64,000 nt of DNA from Bathymodiolus brooksi. Lineage: Eukaryota; Mollusca; Bivalvia; Mytilida; Modiolidae. A program made the translations under genes and the position numbers. Each line of letters opens with the position of its first letter. The first letter of the stretch is position 1. The notes beneath the pieces are model-generated. The model saw only the letters and a list, made by a program, of their open reading frames with translations, ran no database searches and was not told where the DNA came from. The DNA lies in NCBI GenBank assembly GCA_963680875.1, contig OY804579.1, positions 29,807,804 through 29,871,803 of the forward strand. Direction: 5' to 3'. Shown here piece after piece: positions 15,001 through 64,000 of the stretch.

Positions 15001-18000
15001 TTGAATATTTTCCCATAGGGTCCAATGTTAATCTATGTCCTGAGGTGGCGGCCATCTTGAATTTTCGATAGGCATAAAAAAAACATAAAATTTGTAGAGG
15101 ACCTTCCAATGACTATTCCTGGGAAGTTTGGTTTCAATTGTCCAAGTGGTTTCAGAGAAGAAGCGTTTTGAAACATTTTTACCATAGGGTCCAATGTTAA
15201 ACTAAGTCCTGCCGTAGCCGCCATTTTGAATTTCATATCGGAACAAAAAACGTAAAGTTTGTAGAGGACCATCCAATGAACATTCATGTACAGTTTGGCT
15301 TTAATAATATTTGTAGTTTCTGAGAAGAAAGCATTTGAACATTTTCTCATAGGGTCCAATGTTAATCTATGTATTGTTATGTTTTTTATGCCGATCGGAA
15401 ATCCAAGATGGCCGCCAGGCCATCTTGGATTTCCGATCGGCATAAAAAACATAAAATTTGTAGAGAACCTTCCAATGATCATTCCTGGGCAGTTTGGTTT
15501 CAACTGTCCTAGTGGTTTCAGAGAAGAAGCGTTTTGAAACATTTTCCCATAGGGTCCAATGTTAAACTAAGTCCTGCCGTAGCCACCATTTTGAATTTCA
15601 TACCGGAACAAAAAACGTAAAGTTTGTAGAGGACCATCTAATGAACATTCATGTACAGTTTGGCTTTAATCATATTTGTAGTTTCTGAGAAGAAGGCATT
15701 TGAATATTTTCCCATAGGGTCCAATGTTAATCTATGTATTGCGGTGGCGGCCATCTTGGATTTCCGATCGGCATAAAAAACATAAAATTTGTAGAGGACC
15801 TTCCAATGATCATTCCTGGGCAGTTTGGTTTCAACTGTCCTAGTGGTTTCAGAGAAGAAGCATTTTGAAACATTTTCCCATAGGGTCCAATGTTAAACTA
15901 AGTCCTGCCGTAGCCGCCATTTTGAATTTCATACAGGAACAAAAAAAGTAAAGTTTGTAGAGGACCATCCAATGAACATTCATGTACAGTTTGGCTTTAA
16001 TCATATTTGTAGTTTCTGAGAAGAAAGCATTTGAACATTTTCTCATAGGGTCCAATGTTAATCTATGTATTGCGGTGGCGGCCATCTTGGATTTCCGATC
16101 GACATAAAAAACATATATTTTGTAGAGGACCTTCCAATGATCATTCCTGGGCAGTTTGGTTTCAATTGTCCAAGTGGTTTCAGAGAAGAAGCGTTTTGAA
16201 ACATTTTTCCCATAGGGTCCAATGTTAAACTAAGTCCTGCCGTAGCCGCCATTTTGAATTTCATATCGGAACAAAAAACGTAAAGTTTGTAGAGGACCAT
16301 CCAATGAACATTCATGTACAGTTTGGCTTTAATAATATTTGTAGTTTCTGAGAAGAAGGCATTGGAACATTTTCCCATAGGGTCCAATGTTAATCTATGT
16401 CCTGCAGTGGTGGCCATCTTGGATTTCCGATCGACATAAAAAACACAAACTTTGTAGAGGACCTTCCAATGATCATTCCTGGGCAGTTTGGTTTCAATTG
16501 TCCTAGTGGTTTCAGAGAAGAAGCCTTTTGAAACATTTTCCCATAGGGTCCAATGTTAAACTAAGTCCTGCCGTAGCCGCCATTTTGAATTTCATACCGG
16601 AACAAAAAACGTAAAGTTTGTAGAGGACCATCTAATGAACATTCATGTACAGTTTGGCTTTAATCATATTTGTAGTTTCTGAGAAGAAGGCATTTGAATA
16701 TTTTCCCATAGGGTCCAATGTTAATCTATGTATTGCGGTGGCGGCCATCTTGAATTTTCGATCGGCATAAAAAAAACATAAAATTTGTAGAGGACCTTCC
16801 AATGACTATTCCTGGGCAGTTTGGTTTCAATTGTCCAAGTGGTTTCAGAGAAGAAGCGTTTTGAAACATTTTCCCCATAGGGTCCAATGTTAAACTAAGT
16901 CCTGCCGTAGCCGCCATTTTGAATTTCATATCGGAACAAAAAACCTTGAGATTGTAGAGGACCATCTAATGAACATTCATGTACAGTTTGGCTTTAATAA
17001 TATTTGTAGTTTCTGAGAAGAAGGCATTTGAACATTTTCCCATAGGGTCCAATGTTAATCTATGTATTACGGTTGCGGACATCTTGGATTTCCGATCGGC
17101 ATAAAAAACATAAAATTTGTAGAGAACCTTCCAATGATCATTCCTGGGCAGTTTGGTTTCAACTGTCCTAGTGGTTTCAGAGAAGAAGCGTTTTGAAACA
17201 TTTTCCCATAGGGTCCAATGTTAAACTAAGTCCTGCCGTAGCCACCATTTTGAATTTCATACCGGAACAAAAAACGTAAAGTTTGTAGAGGACCATCTAA
17301 TGAACATTCATGTACAGTTTGGCTTTAATCATATTTGTAGTTTCTGAGAAGAAGGCATTTGAATATTTTTCCATAGGGTCCAATGTTAATCTATGTCCTG
17401 CGGTGGCGGCCATCTTGAATTTTCGATCGGCATAAAAAAAAACATAAAATTTGTAGAGGACCTTCCAATGACTATTCCTGGGCAGTTTGGTTTCAATTGT
17501 CCAAGTGGTTTCAGAGAAGAAGCGTTTTGAAACATTTTTACCATAGGGTCCAATGTTAAACTAAGTCCTGCCGTAGCCGCCATTTTGAATTTCATATCGG
17601 AACAAAAAACGTAAAGTTTGTAGAGGACCATCCAATGAACATTCATGTACAGTTTGGCTTTAATCATATTTGTAGTTTCTGAGAAGAAAGCATTTGAACA
17701 TTTTCCCATAGGGTCCAATGTTAATCTATGTATTGCGGTGGCAGCCATCTTGGATTTCCGATCGACATAAAAAACATAAAATTTGTAGAGGACCTTCCAA
17801 TGATCATTCCTGGGCAGTTTGGTTTCAATTGTCCAAGTGGTTTCAGAGAAGAAGCGTTTTGAAACATTTTTCCCATAGGGTCCAATGTTAAACTAAGTCC
17901 TGCCGTAGCCGCCATTTTGAATTTCATATCGGAACAAAAAACCTTAAGATTGTAGAGGACCATCCAATGAACATTCATGTACAGTTTGGCTTTAATCATA

Positions 18001-20935
18001 TTTGTAGTTTCTGAGAAGAAGGCATTTGAATATTTTCCCATAGGGTCCAATGTTAATCTATGTCCTGCGATGGCGGCCATCTTGGATTTCCGATCGGCAT
18101 AAAAAACAAAAATTTTGTAGAGGACCTTCCAATGATCATTCCTGGGCAGTTTGGTTTCAACTGTCCAAGTGGTTTCAGAGAAGAAGCATTTTGAAACATT
18201 TTTCCCATAGGGTCCAATGTTAAACTAAGTCCTGCCGTAGCCGCCATTTTGAATTTCATATCGGAACAAAAAACCTTAAGATTGTAGAGGACCATCCAAT
18301 GAACATTCATGTACAGTTTGGCTTTAATCATATCAGTAGTTTCTGAGAAGAAGGCATTTGAATATTTTCCCATAGGGTCCAATGTTAAACTAAGTCCTGC
18401 CGTAGCCGCCATTTTGAATTTCATATCGGAACAAAAAACGTAAAGTTTGTAGAGGACCATCCAATGAACATTCATGTACAGTTTGGCTTTAATAATATTT
18501 GTAGTTTCTGAGAAGAAGGCATTTGAACATTTTCCCATAGGGTCCAATGTTAATCTATGTATTGCGGTGGCGGCCATCTTGGTTTTCCGATCGACATAAA
18601 AAATATAAATTTGTAGAGGACCTTCCAATGATCATTCCTGGGCAGTTTGGTTTCAACTGTCCAAGTGGTTTCAGAGAAGAAGCATTTTGAAACATTTTTC
18701 CCATAGGGTCCAATGTTAAACTAAGTCCTGCCGTAGCTGCCATTTTGAATTTCATATCGGAACAAAAAACCTTAAGATTGTAGAGGACCATCCAATGAAC
18801 ATTCATGTACAGTTTGGCTTTAATCATATTTGTAGTTTCTGAGAAGAAGGCATTTGAATATTTTCCCATAGGGTCCAATGTTAATCTATGTCCTGCGGTG
18901 GTGGCCATCTTGGATTTCCGATCGGCATAAAAAACAAAAAATTTGTAGAGGACCTTCCAATGATCATTCCTGGGCAGTTTGGTTTCAACTGTCCAAGTGG
19001 TTTCAGAGAAGAAGCATTTTGAAACATTTTTCCCATAGGGTCCAATGTTAAACTAAGTCCTGCCGTAGCCGTCATTTTGAATTTCATATCGGAACAAAAA
19101 ACCTTAAGATTGTAGAGGGCCATCTAATGAACATTCATGTACAGTTTGGCTTTAATCATATTTGTAGTTTCTGAGAAGAAGGCATTTGAATATTTTCCCA
19201 TAGGGTCCAATGTTAATCTATGTCCTGTGGTGGCGGCCATCTTGGATTTCCGATCGGCATAAAAAACAGAAACTTTGTAGAGGACCTTCCAATGATCATT
19301 CCTGGGCAGTTTGGTTTCAACTGTCCAAGTGGTTTCAGAGAAGAAACATTTTGAAACATTTTTCCCATAGGGTCCAATGTTAAACTAAGTCCTGCCGTAG
19401 CCGCCATTTTGAATTTCATATCGGAACAAAAAACCTTAAGATTGTAGAGGACCATCCAATGAACATTCTTGTACAGTTTGGCTTTAATCATATTTGTAGT
19501 TTCTGAGAAGAAGGCATTTGAATATTTTCCCATAGGGTCCAATGTTAATCTATGTATTGTGGTGGCGGCCATCTTGGATTTCCGATCGGCATAAAAAACA
19601 GAAAATTTGTAGAGGACCTTCCAATGATCATTCCTGGGCAGTTTGGTTTCAACTGTCCAAGTGGTTTCAGAGAAGAAGCATTTTGAAACATTTTTCCCAT
19701 AGGGTCCAATGTTAAACTAAGTCCTGCCGTAGCCGCCATTTTGAATTTCATATCGGAACAAAAAACCTTAAGATTGTAGAGGACCATCCAATGAACATTC
19801 ATGTACAGTTTGGCTTTAATCATGTTTGTAGTTTCTCAGAAGAAGGCATTTGAACATTTTCCCATAGGGTCCAATGTTAAACTAAGTCCTGCCGTAGCCG
19901 CCATTTTGAATTTCATACCGGAACAAAAAACCTAAAGTTTGTAGAGGGCCATCTAATGAACATTCATGTACAGTTTGGCTTTAATCATATTTGTAGTTTC
20001 TGAGAAGAAGGCATTTGAATATTTTCCCATAGGGTCCAATGTTAATCTATGTCCTGTGGTGGCAGCCATCTTGGATTTCCGATCGGCATAAAAAACAGAA
20101 ACTTTGTAGAGGACCTTCCAATGATCATTCCTGGGCAGTTTGGTTTCAACTGTCCAAGTGGTTTCAGAGAAGAAGCATTTTGAAACATTTTTCCCATAGG
20201 GTCCAATGTTAAACTAAGTCCTGCCGTAGCCGCCATTTTGAATTTCATATCGGAACAAAAAACCTTAAGATTGTAGAGGACCATCCAATGAACATTCATG
20301 TACAGTTTGGCTTTAATAATATTTGTAGTTTCTGAGAAGAAGGCATTTGAATATTTTCCCATAGGGTCCAATGTTAATCTATGTATTGTGGTGGCGGCCA
20401 TCTTGGATTTCCGATCGGCATAAAAAACAGAAAATTTGTAGAGGACCTTCCAATGATCATTCCTGGGCAGTTTGGTTTCAACTGTCCAAGTGGTTTCAGA
20501 GAAGAAGCATTTTGAAACATTTTTCCCATAGGGTCCAATGTTAAACTAAGTCCTGCCGTAGCCGCCATTTTGAATTTCATATCAGAACAAAAAACCTTAA
20601 GATTGTAGAGGACCATCTAATGAACATTCATGTACAGTTTGGCTTTAATCATATTTGTAGTTTCTGAGAAGAAGGCATTTGAACATTTTCCCATAGGGTC
20701 CAATGTTAATCTATGTCCTGCCATGGCGGCCATCTTGGATTTCCGATCGGCATAAAAAACAGTAACTTGGTAAAGGACATTCCAATGATCATTCCTGTAC
20801 AGTTTGGGTTCAGTCAGTTCATTAGTTTCAGAGAAGAAAATCTTTGAAATTTTGGCCAATCAGAGCATATTATTGGCCTTGGCAGCCATATTGAATATCC
20901 GACTGGAACGAAAAACAGTAACTTTGTAGAGGACC
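1..20935 (+). repeat. 332-bp dimeric satellite array, about 63 copies
   Basis: Head-to-tail units of 332 bp, each made of two related monomers of 165 bp (starting CAGTTTGGCTTTAAT) and 167 bp (starting CAGTTTGGTTTCAAT). Both contain CCATAGGGTCCAATGTTAA and a GTAGAGGACC box. Units differ by a few percent. Larger blocks recur at 2659 bp (8 units: 72 and 2731, 404 and 3063, 733 and 3392) and 2658 bp (8048 and 10706). The array starts before the window. Frames of 75-190 codons on either strand are by-products: 332 is not a multiple of three and the frames break at each unit. It resembles bivalve BIV160/pearl-type repeats by recall. Confidence 0.95.
15377..15454. repeat. Perfect palindrome inside the satellite
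   Basis: Arms 15377-15413 and 15418-15454 are exact reverse complements of 37 bp around the 4-base spacer GCCA. The right arm is ordinary satellite in normal orientation. The left arm is a reversed piece of the same monomer replacing the expected sequence. Confidence 0.95.
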
Positions 20936-21083
20936 ATCCAAGGAACATTCCTGCTAAGTTTGGTTCCAATCGGCCCAGTGGTTTCGGAGAAGAAGCTTGA
21001 AATGTGAAAAGTTTACAGACGACAGACGACGGACGCCAAGTGATGGCAATAGTTCACATGGACCTTTGGTCCAGGTGAACTAA
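20936..21083 (+). mobile_element. 3' terminus of the Helitron-like element carrying the array
   Basis: After a diverged last monomer the sequence passes through GAAGCTTGAAATGTGAAAAG, then ACAGACGACAGACGACGGAC, then CCAAGTGATGGCAATAG. It ends in a hairpin (TGGACC, loop TTT, GGTCCA) followed by GGTGAACTAA. The hairpin plus terminal CTAA fits the CTRR end of Helitron-like elements. The same terminus recurs at 45229 and 56372. The 5' end is outside the window, so the element exceeds 21 kb. Confidence 0.75.
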
Positions 21084-21575
21084 AAATGGCTGCAAAAATG
21101 ACCACCATTTTGAAATCACATTGGTCACGATCACATTCCTCTAAAAACCCCTAAACATCAATTTTCTTTGTAATTGGAGCACTTCGAATTTTTTTTTACG
21201 TGTTTTGGCGACCATATTGAAAATAGCTGCCAAAATGGCCACCATTTTTAAATCGCATTTGTCACTATCACATTCCTCAGGTCGAAAATCTTCTAAATAT
21301 CAATTTTTGTTGAAATTGTAGCACTTTGAAATTTGATGTGTTTTGGCAGACATCTTAAAAATAGCCTGCCTGCCATTCTCACAATTTTTTTTCGAATTTT
21401 GCCCAATTTCGAACTTAAGCTAGAGATTCCTAATATAATGCTTGTGTGTAAGTTTGAAATCAATTGGTCAAGAAATAAAAATCTTAGAACGCTTACAACA
21501 TATCTCGGACGGACGGATGCCCAGCATTTCCATATCCCCCGCTCCGCTTTGCGGGGGCGAGGACAAAAAATCCCA
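21084..21575 (+). mobile_element. Short non-autonomous element with 3' hairpin
   Basis: Two diverged direct repeats of about 140 bp (starting near 21087 and 21222, each with ATGGCTGC/ATAGCTGC and CCACCATTTT) are followed by TCGGACGGACGGATG and a GC-rich hairpin: CCCCCGC at 21536-21542 paired with GCGGGGG at 21551-21557. The layout parallels the larger elements, but the sequence family is different. Boundaries are approximate. 21576-22061 is AT-rich intron with nothing recognisable. Confidence 0.5.
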
Positions 21576-22061
21576 ACCTAATTAAGGTAAAAAAGAAATG
21601 AAATAATGAAATGAAAGACTATTATTATGATTTGGTTTAAAGGTGACTCATAAGAAATTGAACTAATAAATCAAATTTTAGATTTATGAACATGTTCCAA
21701 AATATTTTATTTTTTAATGTTTATTAACTAGAAAAGCTATCTGCCTTTATTTCTTTTATCTACTCATTAACATCGAGTTGCTTTTAATTAAATATAATAA
21801 TCAGTTAAATGTGTCTAATTATAAGACATGGGGAATATAGAAGCATAGGAGGAGTTGTGCAAACAAACTTTTTGGTGAAATATTTCAAGTAAACAAGGAT
21901 CATAACCCTTCAAAGATTAAAGTGCCGTAACGATATGAAAATCTCCATTTGATAATAAGCAAACATTTGTGTGTGTATTTTTGAAAAAAAATTCTTAGTC
22001 ATGACAGGAAATAACCCATACCCCTTTCTCCTTTTCAACATTTGAGAGTCATACAATATAC

Positions 22062-63879
<41,818 letters not shown>

Positions 63880-64000
63880 ATGGCAGCGCCCAGTGAAGAA
63901 AAACTTATTTGTGATAAATTTAATTTGGAAGCACTTACTGTCAACCAAGTGAAAGTTTCAAAGCTTTGGCAGACGGGAAAGATGTTTTCATTAGAACCAA
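63880..64000 (+). CDS. Possible first exon of a plus-strand gene, cut by window end
   Basis: The ATG at 63880 opens a frame of 40 codons that is still open at the edge: MAAPSEEKLICDKFNLEALT, then VNQVKVSKLWQTGKMFSLEP. The upstream region is GC-richer than the surrounding intron, contains AGCCAATCAGA (CCAAT-box-like, 63834-63844), and the ATG has a purine at -3 (AAAATGG). Because SMG1 exons must continue further right on the other strand, this would be a nested gene or a mobile-element gene. Family not recognised. Confidence 0.4.
   Translation, partial: MAAPSEEKLICDKFNLEALTVNQVKVSKLWQTGKMFSLEP

Noticed and set aside
72..20859. Dozens of 75-191-codon open frames on both strands with near-identical proteins
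   Set aside because: They follow the 332-bp satellite unit and its variants, shift frame each unit and have no domain. They are chance frames in tandem repeats, as are the similar ones at 42.8-44.9 and 51.8-56.1 kb.

Overview
The window is eukaryotic nuclear DNA, AT-rich, with spliced genes and very long tandem repeats. It is most probably from a bivalve mollusc. The main array consists of ~165/167-bp monomers carrying the string CCATAGGGTCCAATGTTAA, and it sits inside elements with hairpin ends and a terminal CTAA. This resembles the pearl / BIV160 / Cg170 / Helentron-associated repeats described in bivalves. That assignment rests on recalled resemblance, not on a search.

One real protein-coding gene runs through nearly the whole window on the minus strand: SMG1, the PI3K-related kinase of nonsense-mediated mRNA decay. 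I could place eleven consecutive internal exons with compatible phases and GT-AG borders, right to left: 63253-63100, 60732-60613, 48725-48451, 45510-45337, 41598-41499, 40636-40496, 38939-38835, 30090-30005, 28364-28229, 27192-27099 and 22160-22062. Together they give 1484 nt, about 494 codons. They cover the kinase C-lobe (catalytic loop DRHLDN, metal-binding HIDYN) and the first part of the long C-terminal insertion domain. The N-terminal half lies to the right of the window, and the rest of the insertion domain and FATC lie to the left.

The introns are a catalogue of repeats. 1-21083: a 332-bp dimeric satellite (about 63 copies) ending in a Helitron-like 3' terminus. 22228-26429: a 50-bp array split by a 3.1-kb inverted-repeat transposon. 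31406-38875: about 133 copies of a 56-bp unit. 38945-40017: a 53-bp array with an inserted hairpin-ended element. 49745-50345: a 28-bp array. 40966-63029: a series of related hairpin-ended elements, two of which (42654-45229 and 51632-56372) carry the 332-bp satellite. All the related elements whose ends can be read lie in the same orientation, antisense to SMG1. SINE pieces, foldbacks, a 508-bp MITE and a piggyBac-like remnant fill other gaps.

The most remarkable object is the 56-bp array. Its unit is 39 bp of the 3' end of an SMG1 exon plus the first 17 bp of the following intron, so each unit carries a copy of the exon's 5' splice donor. The intron of an NMD kinase therefore holds over a hundred potential decoy donors, and reading past the true donor meets a stop after 25 sense codons. 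Most open frames elsewhere are chance frames in satellites.
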